From NCBI RefSeq assembly GCF_024868665.1, contig NC_079900.1:24191690-24255689 (forward strand): DNA of 64,000 nucleotides, in the 5' to 3' direction. Position numbers and translations under genes: made by a program. A model generated the notes under the pieces. It was not told the origin of the DNA. It was given only the letters and a program-made list of their open reading frames with translations, and made no database searches. Positions within the stretch are counted from its first letter, which is position 1, and every line of letters starts with the position of its first letter. Origin of the DNA: Triplophysa rosa (lineage: Eukaryota; Chordata; Actinopteri; Cypriniformes; Nemacheilidae). Positions 44,061 to 55,823 of the stretch are shown piece after piece.

Positions 44061-46086
44061 TATATATAACCAAAATATAACCAATATAACCGCACAATGA
44101 CGGCACAGACTTTCTGAACTTGTCATTTTCTATGCTGAAAGCAAGCGTGTGTGTCAGGAGGACGCAGAAAGAGCACCATAAAAAAAAGGTGAAAAGGGAC
44201 TTTTTGACTGTTTATATGGTGTTAAATTTCTGGTTCCTTACGAACACTAAATTTCTTTGTGTTTTGGATCACCAGTAAAATCAAATCAGAAATAGGTTGG
44301 ATGTTGTGAGAGAATTCTTCTGCAGATCTGCAGAGAGGCATCAAGCTTTTGAACTCATTTATTTTAGAAACTACAAGTCTTTATATACGGTGCCAAAAGA
44401 CATCTGGCAGGTTTCATATGTCCAGGGATTCACAGAATGACCAAATAAGGTATAGCAGTTCGGACAAAGAATGTTTAGCTTAGAAGGCATCCCTTCCTCC
44501 TACCCTATAGCAAGTAAGGTAAAGTGAGCTTAACACTTCACAATTCTTGATTTTGTGGGCTTGTATTTATTTATGCGGAAATTAAATCTAACTAATGCTA
44601 ATGCTTTAATTGCATTCCTCCTTTACATGCGGTGAATAAAGTGACTTTATTGTGTAGTTCTTTGGTAATGAACTATTCCGTTTGTAAAAAAAAACCTTTA
44701 TTATAGAGTAGTTTTAGAAATAGTTTTAGATCTGGTCTAGTAAGTGACACAGCATTGTTACGTTAAGGAAAATGTCCATTAATTTTACTGTTTGTGGCTT
44801 GTGTTTTGAAAATATGTTCCCTGCATTTCAGACATTTTGCCCAAACAAATTTTTGCACATTGTGACTTGAATCTGGTTTATTTCGTTTTTATTAATTATA
44901 AAGGTATATTCTGTTCTAAAGCTGAGAAGGCCATTTCTCTTTTTTGAAGAATTTTCGGAGCCTGATGAAATCGTTATACATACGTGTTTAAAACTGCAAA
45001 ATACATGTGTATCGGAGTGTATCGAGCACATAAATACTACGTTGTACATCCAACTCGTTTTTCGACAAATATTGACCATGGTAAGACACAAGTATGGTCC
45101 GGCGCACGCTGCCCGCATGACGTAACTTTTGTCATCATGAGGGTCCGCGGTCGTCCGCACACCCCGTCCGCTAGGGGTCAATACACACACAGAAAGTGTG
45201 CAGTGTGCCGTTGTTGAAGAAGAATGACACAAAACCAACACGCTGAAACCAAGAACAGTAAGCTAAGAAGCATATCCTTCTCCATACTCTTTTGTTGTTG
45301 TCTTGTTGTCTTGCTGTTTGCTCGGATTGTTTGCAATGGCGAATTACTTCCTCTATCATTAATTTGCAGCGGGTCTGTGAACGACGCGACTCAGCGCTGC
45401 CCTCTGACGGTCTGGTAGAGCGCACACACTCATTTGTATTGCGCATGTGTCGAACTCGATTCTCCGCGCTTAATCCGTGATGAGTACGCTGAAGAAGCTG
45501 TGCGGACGCGTTTGTGCGCGAGACGGACGCGTAAAGTCAAGTATACCAGCGGCTTTAAGCATGAGAAGCCAGCACGTTTAACAGTGTAAACAAGTGAGAA
45601 TGCATGAAATAGCATTTTACCCCCCCAAACATTATAAGAGCCATATTATTATCTAGTATATTTGCATCAATAATGTGTGCCCGTATGTGGGGTAAAAGCC
45701 CTCCCCGATCGCCATCTCATATTTTTAGATTTTTAAACAAAATTAACCACTTATGATTTATTTTCACAAAAAATCTGTTGCTCCATAATTGTTTAATAGA
45801 AACATACATTAAAAGCACATTGTTTCTTAACCCTTTAACTGCCTGCACCTGGGTTCTCTGCCACAGACCATGACAAATGCGTACTAAAAGTATAACAACT
45901 GAAAGGAAAAGAAGGCTGAGATAAAAGTGCAGTTGGTGTGAAGCAGCACAGTTCTTATGTAGTAAATGCTTATGTAGTAAATGGATACTGTTGGAGAACA
46001 TCTTCTGGAAGTATAATGGCTAAGCTCTGACTTGCCTTGTTTCGAGGGAACCCTTGCTATTTCAATCAACCTTGATCCTATCTCAG
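44061..46086. other. Non-coding sequence, no recognised feature
   Basis: The 137-codon minus-strand frame at 44828-45241 and neighbouring short frames around 45171-45615 show no domain. The region at 45360-45560 is CpG-rich (CGGACGCGTTTGTGCGCGAG). Confidence 0.45.
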
Positions 46087-48715
46087 AATCAGAATCAGAA
46101 TCAGAAGAGCTTTATTGCCAAGTGTGCTTGCACACACAAGGAATTTTCTTTGGTGTTGGAAGCTTCTAGTACAGACATTCAACACAATGACAATACAATA
46201 TAATACGATTTACAGTCTAAAAGATTCTAAATTGTGCATATATAAAATAAAGACTATTTTACAGAAAATGGGGGATAATAACATATAAGAGACATTGTAC
46301 AGGGTAGTATATAGTAGAATAAACATATTAACAGATTGTATGTACACTTGTGCAAATGGATAATTTAGTAAGTGGAGGTAGTGTTATATACATGTATACA
46401 TAAGATGTAGATATAATAAGGCACTATAGTGCACACTATAGGAGTAGTGGAAGTGGAATATTGCTCTTAAGGAGCAGTTATCTGTTTAGGAGGGAGATTG
46501 CCTGGGGGAAGAAGCTGCTTCTGTGTCTGGAAGTCCTGGTGTTTGGTGCTCTAAAGCGCCGGCCAGAGGGCAGCAGATCAAAGAGTTTGTGTGCTGGGTG
46601 TGTGGAGTCAATGATGATTTTTCTTGCCCTGTTTTTCACTCTGGAATCGTACAGGTCCTGAAGTGTGGGCAGAGGAGCACCAATAATTTTCTCAGCACTA
46701 CGAACTGTCCGTTGTAGTCTTCGTAGGTCTGATTTGGTGGCCGAGCCATACCAAACAGTAATTGAAGTGCACAGAACAGATTCGATGACCACTGAGTAGA
46801 ACTGGGTCAGTAGCTCCTGTGGTAGGTTGAACTTCCTCAATTGACGGAGGAAGTATAACCTCTGCTGGGCCTTCTTTACAATGGAGTCTATGTGGGACTC
46901 CCACTTCAGGTCCTGAGAGATGGTGGAGCCCAGGAACCTGAATGACTCCACAGTATCCACAGTGCTGTCCAGGATGGTGAGGGGAGGAAGTGATGGAGGG
47001 TTCCTTCTGAAATCCACTATCATCTCCACTGTCTTGAATGCATTCAGCTCTAGGTTGTTTTGACTACACCAGGCAGCCAGCTGAGCAACCTCCTTTCTGT
47101 AGGCAGATTCATCACCGTCTTGAATAAGGCCAATGACTGTGGTGTCATCTGCAAACTTCAGGAGTTTGACAGAAGGGTCTGTAGAGGTGCATTCGTTTGT
47201 GTAGAGTGAATATAGCAGTGGAGAAAGAACACATCCTTGAGGAGCTCCGGTGCTGATGGTACATGTGCTGGATTTAAATTTTCCCAACCTCACTAGCTGC
47301 TGCCTGTTCGACAGGAAGTTAATAATCCACTGACAGGTAGAGGTTGGCACAGAGAGCTGGGTAAGCTTGGGCAGGAGGAGGTCTGGGATTATGGTGTTGA
47401 AGGCCGAGCTGAAGTCTACAAACAGGATCCTGACGTAAGTCCCTGGTCTGTCTAGGTGTTGTAGGATGTAATGCAGTCCCATGTTTACTGCATCGTCCAC
47501 AGACCTGTTTGCTCGGTAAGCAAACTGGAGGGGATCAAGAAGTGGTCTGGTGATGTCCTTCAGGTGGGCCAGTACAAGTCTCTCAAATGACTTCATGACC
47601 ACAGATGTTAAAGCAACAGGCCTGTAGTCATTAAGTCCAGATATTTTGGGTTTCTTCTGTACAGGGATGATGGTGGAGCGTTTGAAGCATGAAGGGACTT
47701 CACACTGCTCCAAAGATCTGTTAAAAATATTTGTGAAGATGGGCGACAGCTGCTCCGCACAGACTTTCAGGCAGGAGGGTGAGACATTGTCTGGGCCTGG
47801 TGCTTTTCTGATCTTTTGTTTGCGGAAAAGCTGGCAAACATCCTCTTCGCAGATCTTAAGTGCAGGTTGAATGTCAAGAGGAGGTGTTAATGGTATAGCA
47901 GAGATAGGGTCAGGGCGGGTGTGAAGGGTGAGACTCTGCATTTCAAAACGACAATAGAAGTCGTTCAGGTCGTCAGCCAGTCGTTGATTACCCATAGACT
48001 GAGGTGATGATGGCTTGTAGTTGGTAATGTCTTTCAGGCCTTTCCACACTGATGCAGGGTCGTTGGTTGAAAACTGGTTCTTCAGCTTTTCAGAGTAGCT
48101 TCTCTTAGCTGCTCTTATCTCCTTTGTCAGTGTGTTTTTGGCCTGATTATACAAGACTTTGTCCCCACTTCTGTAAGCATCTTCTTTGGCCTGACGAAGC
48201 TGTCTCAGTTTCATTGTAAACCATGGTTTGTCATTGTTGTATGTTAAGCGAGTCCTGGTGGGAATACACATGTCCTCACAGAAGCTGATGTAGGATGTCA
48301 CTGTGTCAGTTAACTCATCCAGATCAGTGGCTGCAGCTTCAAAGACACTCCAATCCGTGCAGTCGAAACAGGCTTGTAAGGCCCGCTCTGTTTCGCTGCT
48401 CCATCTCTTTGCTGTTCTTGCTACAGGCTTGGCAGATTTAAGCTTCTGTCTGTAGGTCGGAAGAAGATGAACCAGGCAATGATCAGAGAGACCCAGAGCT
48501 GCTCTGGGAACAGAGTGGTATGCATCCCGTATTGTGGTGTAACAGTGATCCAGAATGTTGCTGTCTCTGGTGGGGCATGTGATATGCTGCCTGTATTTTG
48601 GCAGCTCACGGGAGAGGTTTGCTCTGTTAAAGTCCCCAATAATAATAATAAGAGAATCCGGGTGTTGCTGCTCCGTGTCAGTGATGTAATCTGCCAGCTG
48701 TTGCAGCTGTTGCAT
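46087..48715 (-). mobile_element. Rex1/CR1-like LINE, 5' truncated
   Basis: The 3' end, at the low coordinate, carries AGAATC repeats and AGCTTTATTGCCAAGTGTGC; a long open frame lies upstream on the minus strand and the element stops abruptly at 48715 inside the endonuclease. A related 3' end sits at 28.85-29.39 kb. Confidence 0.8.
46478..48715 (-). CDS. LINE ORF2: endonuclease end plus reverse transcriptase, 745 codons
   Basis: The open frame begins inside the APE endonuclease (LIIIIGDFN, then LGLSDHCLVH with the terminal catalytic Asp-His), continues through a linker and the reverse transcriptase: PVALTSVVMKSFERL, VDFSSAFNTI (first Asp), STGAPQGCVLSPLLYSLYTN, and FADD near residue 522. It ends with LLPSGRRFRAPNTRTSRHRS. 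The enzyme would nick target DNA and copy LINE RNA. The RT has all three catalytic Asp residues, but the N-terminal endonuclease is missing, so autonomous movement is not possible. The apparent first Met is where truncation leaves the frame and not a real start. I call it CR1/Rex1-like; exact clade uncertain. Confidence 0.8.
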   Translation of the reverse strand: MQQLQQLADYITDTEQQHPDSLIIIIGDFNRANLSRELPKYRQHITCPTRDSNILDHCYTTIRDAYHSVPRAALGLSDHCLVHLLPTYRQKLKSAKPVARTAKRWSSETERALQACFDCTDWSVFEAAATDLDELTDTVTSYISFCEDMCIPTRTRLTYNNDKPWFTMKLRQLRQAKEDAYRSGDKVLYNQAKNTLTKEIRAAKRSYSEKLKNQFSTNDPASVWKGLKDITNYKPSSPQSMGNQRLADDLNDFYCRFEMQSLTLHTRPDPISAIPLTPPLDIQPALKICEEDVCQLFRKQKIRKAPGPDNVSPSCLKVCAEQLSPIFTNIFNRSLEQCEVPSCFKRSTIIPVQKKPKISGLNDYRPVALTSVVMKSFERLVLAHLKDITRPLLDPLQFAYRANRSVDDAVNMGLHYILQHLDRPGTYVRILFVDFSSAFNTIIPDLLLPKLTQLSVPTSTCQWIINFLSNRQQLVRLGKFKSSTCTISTGAPQGCVLSPLLYSLYTNECTSTDPSVKLLKFADDTTVIGLIQDGDESAYRKEVAQLAAWCSQNNLELNAFKTVEMIVDFRRNPPSLPPLTILDSTVDTVESFRFLGSTISQDLKWESHIDSIVKKAQQRLYFLRQLRKFNLPQELLTQFYSVVIESVLCTSITVWYGSATKSDLRRLQRTVRSAEKIIGAPLPTLQDLYDSRVKNRARKIIIDSTHPAHKLFDLLPSGRRFRAPNTRTSRHRSSFFPQAISLLNR

Positions 48716-48719
48716 CTGA

Positions 48720-48998
48720 GAACTCTGTTAGTTTTATATTCAATAAGCATTTCTACAATGTATTTGGCTTCTAGGCCATTGAGTGATTGATACACATAAT
48801 ACATCTTAAAATCAATTCCAAATGTAACTGGAAGCCATTGTAAGGACTTGAGGATTGGGGTGATATGATTTTTTGGTTTTGGCCAGAATCCTGGCAGCAG
48901 CACTCTGTATAAGCTACAATGTCAGATGGTCTTTTTGGAAATAAGAAGTCCACTGCAGTAATCCACCCGGCTGGTGATAAAAGCATGGCTTGAGACAA
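48720..48998 (-). mobile_element. L2 LINE fragment
   Basis: Minus-strand blocks in shifted frames are SHAFITSRVDYCSGLLISKK and NHITPILKSLQWLPVTFGID, followed by YQSLNGLEAKYIVEML, the C-terminal region of L2 reverse transcriptase. It abuts the truncated end of the previous LINE. Confidence 0.7.
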
Positions 48999-49620
48999 AA
49001 CATATGATTATGGCTATATTTCTGAGAGAGTCGTCAAGTTGAGCGTCCCTCCCGTGGGGGTTAACGACCTCAGCTCTACTACATTCATCTCTCCGGTGGG
49101 TCGAGCTTCTCCCCACCGGTTGTTCCGTTGCCGCCGTTCTGGTGGGAGGGACTCTCAACTAAATGAACTGTGGTCTGTCTGTGTGTGCCAAATAAAGATC
49201 TTGATTTTTCCCTGCAATTGAGTCTTCTCGCCTTGTGTATCATGACAAAAATAGCTCAAAATAAAATATGAATAATAATTGTCATTAAGTATACATATTT
49301 TGTAGTATCTGATTAACAGAAGTCATGATAATAACGGCTTGTATCTATTCATCCAACAAATGCACCAGTGATATTGTACTCTCTAACATTGTCTCATGGC
49401 CATAAAACAATGCTTCTCTACTTTACAGAAACTTTAGAGTGGCAGCCTCCAACAGGCCACTGCCATCCAGATGTTCAAGGTTGAAAGAGGAAGAACATTA
49501 AGTCCATCCCTAAGGACACCCTTCTTTCCTTTCCCAGCTGGGAGAAGTGTGAGGAGTGGTCCAACAGGTAACACAATGTTTTTCAGAGAGAGCATGCCAC
49601 ATTTTAATCTCCATGGACTC
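48999..49620. other. Unassigned, probably repeat-derived
   Basis: A plus-strand AAATAAAGATCTTGATTTTT tail near 49190-49210 suggests the end of a retroelement transcript; the parent was not recognised. A second segment (about 49470-49570) has no clear match. Confidence 0.3.
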
Positions 49621-49845
49621 CTTGGGCCTCATTTATCAATTGAATGTAGAAATGAGCGCAGATCCGTGCGCAGAAATCATCTTACGACAGGGTTCACATG
49701 TGATTTATCAAACATTCGTATGCCTCCAATCTCATCGTACGAATGATCGTACCTTGATAAATGCGGCGGCTGAAATCGATCGTAATTTACATATTACGCC
49801 CCTATAAATGCAGGGTGTAGACGCCTCGCCCCTAGATTTTGTGAC

Positions 49846-49995
49846 ATGGAGAAACATAATCCGGCCAAAAAGAGGAACTTTTACGATTTAGAAATTAAAG
49901 TTTAACCTTGAAAAGAAAAATCAGAAGAAGTGAAAAACAGTTTGTAAAGAGATCACTGCTGCGGGCAACAGCGAACCTAACTCCAGCTGAGGTTT
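49846..49995 (+). pseudogene. Possible Myb-like protein relic of the Harbinger element
   Basis: The first codons read MEKHNPAKKRNFYDLEIKV and then hit a stop. KKRNF followed by an acidic helix recalls the start of the Myb/SANT-like DNA-binding protein that Harbinger elements encode beside their transposase. Further matching residues appear only in shifted frames. It is badly decayed and the identification rests on a short stretch. Confidence 0.35.
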
Positions 49996-50182
49996 GTATT
50001 TTTATTAGATATTTACTGGATATTTATGTTTTGTAAAAATTACCGCAAATAATTCATTATTATTGTTTCACTGTTATTTTTACACTGAAAGTATTGCTGT
50101 TGCTTTAAATTACTTTGGTTGCATAATGCATTTAAATTAAACAAAATTAATCTTGACTTCAGTCAGTACACAACTGTTCATG

Positions 50183-50745
50183 GAAGAGGACCCAAGCACA
50201 GGCAGCGGTACATGAAATAACTTAACTTTATTAAATAACAAAAACCCACAATGGGGAGTAAGACAAGAACATAACTAATATATAAACGTGAAACAAAGAC
50301 TTCCCACAAGGGGGCAAAAAACAAGACAACAGATAGCTAAACTTACTATTCAAACGACTGAGACAAGACTACTGTATATAATTCACACAACATTAAAACA
50401 TGAGGCAAGGAAATCCAGCCTTGGAGAGTAATCCAACATGGCAAGGTAAAAAAGCAACAAGCCAGGATGCAAAACTCACAAGGGTACAAAGTTACAAAAT
50501 GAAACAGCACAGGACAAGAAACACAAGGGCATTAAATATGGGAACTAACAAGGGAAGTTAACAATGGGCAGGTGTGGGTAATGAAAGACGGTGGAAAGCT
50601 AAACGAGGGGGCGGGGTCAAGAGACGAGGCATGGCATGCCAAAACAAACAATGCCATGTCTCTCTCCACACTAAACACGTGGGACTGTCATGACCCCGCC
50701 ACAAGACTAGAAAAGCATGACAAGGAGAGGCAGGATCATGACACT
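50183..50745 (-). repeat. LTR-like repeat inside the Harbinger element
   Basis: Related to the repeats at 14.45 and 29.88 kb: ACTTTATTAAATAACAAAAA, then AACCCACAATGGGG, and an end with GGATCATGACAC. Precise termini uncertain. Confidence 0.4.
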
Positions 50746-51532
50746 ATCATCTTGCAAATAGGTAAACTAACCTATTGCTTATAAATATATTCATTAGGCC
50801 TATTGTAGTTTTTAAATTGTTTTACTTTTAATTGTGCATTTTAACTGTCGAAAATTATCTTAGAAGTATCCTAAAATTTCACTAAAGTTTTGTACACCAA
50901 AGCACCCGTTAACCTTGTAATTTCAAGCATTTAAATGACCATATAATTAGGCTAGAAAAGAAAGTACTTTATTAATGTAATGAAAATAAGAAATCGCATG
51001 GGAATACATTTTCACATTGTCATTCTAAACGAAAAAAATGTAATCTATCTTTCTATTTGTCATTATTCCTTATCAGATATCAAAAGGGTAAAGCATACAG
51101 ACCTTCGCTCTATCTCAAAACCTGCGTACACGAGATGAGACCTGTCGTGAGATTTGATTGTAGCAACCACTCACGTTCGTTTTGATAAATGACAAGTTTT
51201 GCGTGGAAACGACCATACGCCCAGTTTTCGGTCATACGCTCTTTTCATAAATGAGGCCCCTTGTCCCATGAGTGTAAAATCCACCAATTGTGGTTGAAAA
51301 AGAGAAAGTTCCCTTCTCCCACTTACCACCCAATTTGCATGTTTAAGGCCTCATGGCACAATCGGTTGTTTGCAATCACGTGGTTTTGATGACGTGTCGT
51401 TGAGGCGCAGCTGGAGTGCACCAAGGGATTTTCTCCATAGGAATTCACTATGACAAAGACAAAGTACCTATGTTTAACGACCTGAACTATGACCAGGTAA
51501 GCCCAAGTTTCTTTCAAACCTTACTTGTAATA

Positions 51533-51819
51533 AACACTAGCTTCTGTTAAAAGAACAAGCCCTTATTAAACATAAAGTGAAACATTTCGTGTTAAGCGTT
51601 TCTTCTCCATAGAAGTCCATTATAAGGAAACGTACCAAAACAACAACCACGGAAAACCAAAATAAATACATTAATTTATCACTGATATCAAACATAAACA
51701 TGATAAAAGAAACGTTATCTGGTTTCTTTATAATGAACCTCAACGAAGAACAAGTTTAATGTGAGACGATTCTTATCCCTGGAATAAGTGCTTGTTCTTT
51801 TAACAGGAGCTAGTGTTTA
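51533..51819. repeat. Fold-back element with 37-bp arms
   Basis: Arms 51533-51569 and 51783-51819 are reverse complements at 35 of 37 positions (core GTTAAAAGAACAAGC). The 213-bp interior contains further AAGAACAAG/ CTTGTTCTT-type pairing. Confidence 0.85.
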
Positions 51820-51851
51820 TGACAAGGTTTGACAGAAATTTTAGCTCACCT

Positions 51852-51900
51852 GGGGCCCGTTTCAGAAAGGAGGTTAAGTGAAACCCTGAAATGAGGGAAA
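51852..51900. mobile_element. Left half of an interrupted MITE
   Basis: GGGGCCCGTTTCAGAAAGGA starts a Harbinger-type MITE I recall from cyprinids; it breaks off at ATGAGGGAAA where the DIRS pair begins. The proposed other half is at 62292-62480. Confidence 0.5.
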
Positions 51901-52229
51901 CGTCTCGGTTACGTTTGTAACCTCGGTTCCCTGATGGAGGGAACGAGACGTTGTGTCGAACCGACAGATGGGGTTCGTCCTTGAGAACCAATCACTTCCG
52001 ACTTCTTAGAAAAGGCCAATGAAAATTGGCGAATGAAATTTGCATGCCGGACTCCGCCCCCGGATATCCGGGTATAAAAGGGAGACGGCGTGCCTCATTC
52101 ATTCACCTTAGTTCTGAGGAGCCTGAGACCTCTCACGACTGCTGCAGTGGACAGCACGTGTTGTGGCAAGAGGACACAACGTCTCGTTCCCTCCATCAGG
52201 GAACCGAGGTTACAAACGTAACCGAGACG
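51901..52229 (-). repeat. DIRS right terminal repeat and internal complementary region
   Basis: 51901-51957 and 52173-52229 are perfect reverse complements over 57 bases (CGTCTCGGTTACGTTTGTAA at the outer end). This is the terminal-repeat edge paired with the internal complementary region, thought to template circle formation in DIRS replication. GGTATAAAAG at 52071-52080 is a TATA-like motif in the repeat. Confidence 0.85.
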
Positions 52230-52954
52230 TTCCCTTTCTGTCGGTCTCTCGACGTTGTGTCGAACCGACAGATGGGGTTCCTATGGAAAACGCCATAACA
52301 CTGTGCCCTGTCACAATCTCTAGCGAAGCGACGGTGACTGGCCTGGGCGTGTCAGCCGTGAGCGCTACCGCGAAATTGTAACCTACCAGTGGGTAGGTAG
52401 GGGGTCCCAGAGCTTTCTTGAAAGGTGGGAAGGCCCCTACCTTCGGCCTCACAGGCGGCGGCCTTGTTTCTCTAACAGCGAGAAGCCGCCCGGAACCGTA
52501 AGGCCACTGGGTAAGCGCTACTTCCTCAAGCGGGGGATGCGCTACAGAGACCACTTCCTACCACATGGAGGAGACTAGTGGAGATACCAACATGGTCTCA
52601 CCGATAGGGGAGAACTCATGGGAAGAAAGTGCGGACTGAAGGAGTTAACCGCGAGGTGGAGGTCCACCTAAGGAGGTCATGGGTTACCAAGGTGGGAACC
52701 AGCATGAGGATACATCAGACGGAACCGCCCTGCTGGGGGGTTGCAACGTCTGGTAGCACTAGGTCCGGTTAGAGCTATGTTGCGAATAACTCCGGTGATA
52801 CCCGGCCTAAGGGGCAGGGCTGCTCTGCCCAGCCCGCCCACAGGAGGTGCTTGCTAGTGATTGATGGAGTGCCTGTTCTTCACCCAGTGGGGGAAGAAGG
52901 GAGGCTAGTAGTACGCTGACCCCCTCGGGTCAGGTACTGTCATAGGCGTACACC

Positions 52955-53533
52955 CTACCGGTCTCCGGTCTTGCCTGATGCCCTCAAGACTCGCCGACCG
53001 GTTTTACGCGAAGGCTGCAGCACCTCGCGAAGGTGATGGGTGTAGCCCAACCCGCAGCTCTGCAGATGTCTGCCAGAGAGGCGCCTCGAGCCAGTGCCCA
53101 CGAGGAGGCTGTACTCCGTGTGGAGAGAGCTCTCACCCAGTGGGCGTAGGCGAACAAGGACAGGTACGCCATAGTGACGGCATCCATGATCCAATGCACC
53201 AATCTCTGTTTTAGACAGCCCTCCCTGCTGATCTCCAAAACAGACAAAGAGCTGCTCAGAGCTTCTGCGGCTCTGCGTGCGGTCCAAGCAGAGGCACAAT
53301 GCGCGTACTGGACACAACACGGATGGGGTTGGGTCTTCCTCCCCGGTGGGGAGCGCCTGTAAGTTTACCACCTGGTGTCTCGGGGGAGTGGTGGGAACTT
53401 TGGGCACGTTGCCGGGCCGGCGTCTCAGGATAGCGTGAGAATAACCGGGCCCGAGTTCTAGGCAATCTGTGGACACGGAGAATGCTTGTAGGTCCTCTAC
53501 CCTCTTGAGCGTCCTCCCGAGAGCCGTCTTCAT
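52955..53533 (-). pseudogene. DIRS tyrosine recombinase remnant
   Basis: The minus strand shows ALGRTLKRVEDLQAFSVSTD, RPGNVPKVP, LCPVRALCLCLDRTQSRRSS and QLFVCFGDQQGG; in a shifted frame (52984-53247) LVHWIMDAVTMAYLS, STASSWALARGASLADICRA and TFARCCSLRVKPV. The enzyme integrates DIRS circles. Where the related recombinases have Phe-Tyr at the catalytic tyrosine (FARFYNL-like), this copy reads Cys-Cys. A frame shift lies in the middle. Confidence 0.75.
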
Positions 53534-54376
53534 CGTGAAGTGAGAAAAAGCGGCATCTCCGAGGGGCTCCAGGACCGCATCAAGGTCGTAAGAGGGTACG
53601 GAGCGTGGGTGAGGTGGTAGCCTTCCCGCGCCCCTTAGGAACCAAATGATTAGGTTGTGCTGTCCTAGAGACTACCAGCAACTGGGTCGTGATGAGCGGC
53701 AACAGCGGCTACATACACGTTCAGTGTGGAAGGGGAGAGATTATTCTCGAGTCTCTGGAAGGACCGCACCCACTTGATTAAGCAACTCCGCGGGTCTTCT
53801 CTTTGAGAAGAGCACCAGGATGAGAAGAGGCACCACTATAGGCGTGTCGTCACCTAGTGGCAAGGGCCCTAGCCTGAGTAGTAGTCTTAACCGCCGCAGG
53901 GGTTAGGCCACTCAGGATCTCCTCTTTCCGTCCAGGGGCCAGACATGGAGGTTCCAGAGGTCTAGCCCGTGATGCCATAACGTGCCCTTCCCCTGGGAAA
54001 GCAGGTCCTTCGTCAGGGGAATCGGCCAGGGGGGAGCTGTCGTCAAGAGCATTAGCTCCGAGAACCAAGTCCGGTTGGGCCAGTATGGCGCAACTAGTAC
54101 ACTTGATGCTCCTCTTCCCTGACCTTGCACAGGGTCTGTGCAGTGAGGCTCACTGGGGGAAGACGTACTTCCGCTTGTCCCACGGCCAGCTGTGCGCTAG
54201 AGCCTCCGTGCCGAGGCAGGGAGTACCTTAGCGGCAATGGGTGGTGTCCAGGGAGGCGAAGGGGTCTACCTGAGCCCGCCCTGACTGTCCCCAATGAGCT
54301 GGCTACGCGGGGGTGGAGTCGCCACTCTCCGCGAGGCGTCAACTGACGAGAGAGCACATCGGCTGTCTGGTTCAGG

Positions 54377-55554
54377 TCACCTGGGATATGTGTGGCCCTG
54401 CGGACTCCACAGGAGGAGGCGTCGGGCGAGTCGTGTTAGCTGCCATAAGCGAACGCCACCCTGGCGGTTAAAAACGCTACGGCAGTTGTGCAGTCCGACC
54501 GGACCAGCACGTGCTTGTTCTGCACAAGAGGTTGTAACCCCTTCAGTGCGGGTAGCACATCCAACAACTCTAGGCAATTGAATGCCTGCGCAGGCGGGGG
54601 CCCGTCCATCGCCCTGACACTGCGTGCCCGTTGCACACGGCACCCCAACCCTGCAGGGAGGCGTCTGCCTGACGCGTCTCGCCTGCCCGAGAGGGACCCC
54701 CGTCCGTATAAAAGGTCATTGAAGACCAAGGGGTTAGGGTGCGTCGGCAGAAAAGCGTAATCACCATCCGCCTGCTGCCGGTGTGCCACGCTCTCCAGGG
54801 AACTCGACTCTGTAGCCAGTGTTGGAGCGGTCTCATGTGCATCAACCTGAGGGGTATCACCACCGTCGAGGATGCCATGTACCCAGGAGCCTCCTCCCGC
54901 TGACTGCTTGAAAAATTCCAGGCAGTTCAACACTGACTGAGCGCAATCGCGCTGTAATGGAGACAGAGTTGAGTTCCATACCAAAAAAGAGTATGCTCTG
55001 CACAGAGGAGAGCTTGCTCCTTTTCGGTTGACCTGTGGTCCCAATCGATCTAGGTGCCGAAGCACTAGGTCCCTGTGTGTACATAACAGATCTCACGAGT
55101 GTGTCAAATGAGCCAGTCGTCGAGATAGTTTAGTACCCGCACACCTCTCTCCCTGAGGGGAGTGAGGGCGGCTTCCACGATCTTCGTGAAGACTCGTGGG
55201 GACAGGGACAGACCGAAGGGGAGGACTCTGTACTAATATGCCTGACCCTCGAAAGCGAACCGTAGGAACGGGCGATGACGAGGGAGAATTGAGACATGAG
55301 AGTAAGCGTCCTTCAGGTCGATTGCCATGAATCCATCTTGACATCTGATAGATGCCAGGATGCGCTTCTGCGTGAGCATCCTGAACGGCAGCTTGAGTAG
55401 GTGCCTGTTCAGGGTACGCAGATCTAGCGACCCCCGCTCTTTTGGGGACGATGAAGTACGGGCTGTAAAACCCGTTGAACATCTCGGCTAGAGGGACGAG
55501 CACGATCGCTTCCTCACCAGAGGGGTGGCGACCTCGGCCCGAAGCACGGGGCAT
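54377..55554 (-). pseudogene. DIRS reverse transcriptase/RNase H remnant
   Basis: RT blocks FNGFYSPYFIVPKRAGVARS at the start and DRLGPQVNRKGASSPLC later; RNase H blocks GWGAVCNGHAVSGRWTGP and FNCLELLDVLPALKGLQPLV. Frame shifts and stops divide it into at least three pieces. A stretch around the palm is deleted or shifted relative to the plus-strand copy. Confidence 0.75.
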
Positions 55555-55823
55555 CCCTGCCTCTGCTGAGGTTAAGAGGATGCCCCGAAACTTGGGCGGG
55601 CGTCCGGGGAGTTGGATCGCGTAGCCGAGACGGACCGTATCCCGTAGTCACCGTGACGGTTTGGGAAGCTCTTGTCAGGCTCCCAGGGACAGAGACAGGG
55701 AGGCTAGGGGTACGTTCTGCTTCATCGACCTCCCGGGGGTGGTTCGATGGCTGGCAGTGCGGATCCCTCGCCGTGGGGGGGCCCCCGGAGAGGAGATCGG
55801 CTCTGCAGTTTTACCTGCCTGGC

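Larger units (their letters stand above)
49624..51259. mobile_element. PIF/Harbinger-type element with relic gene
   Basis: Ends are GGGCCTCATTTATCAA and TTCATAAATGAGGCCC, perfect at the outermost bases, with CTT flanking both sides (49621-49623, 51260-51262) as a 3-bp target duplication. A relic frame beginning at 49846 (next entry) fits this superfamily. An LTR-like repeat is inserted at about 50183-50745. Confidence 0.65.

Noticed and set aside
44828..45241. 137-codon minus-strand frame as a host exon
   Set aside because: No recognisable domain, splice context or composition change.
53174..53362. Plus-strand small frames within the minus DIRS recombinase
   Set aside because: Antisense to a recognisable recombinase remnant.
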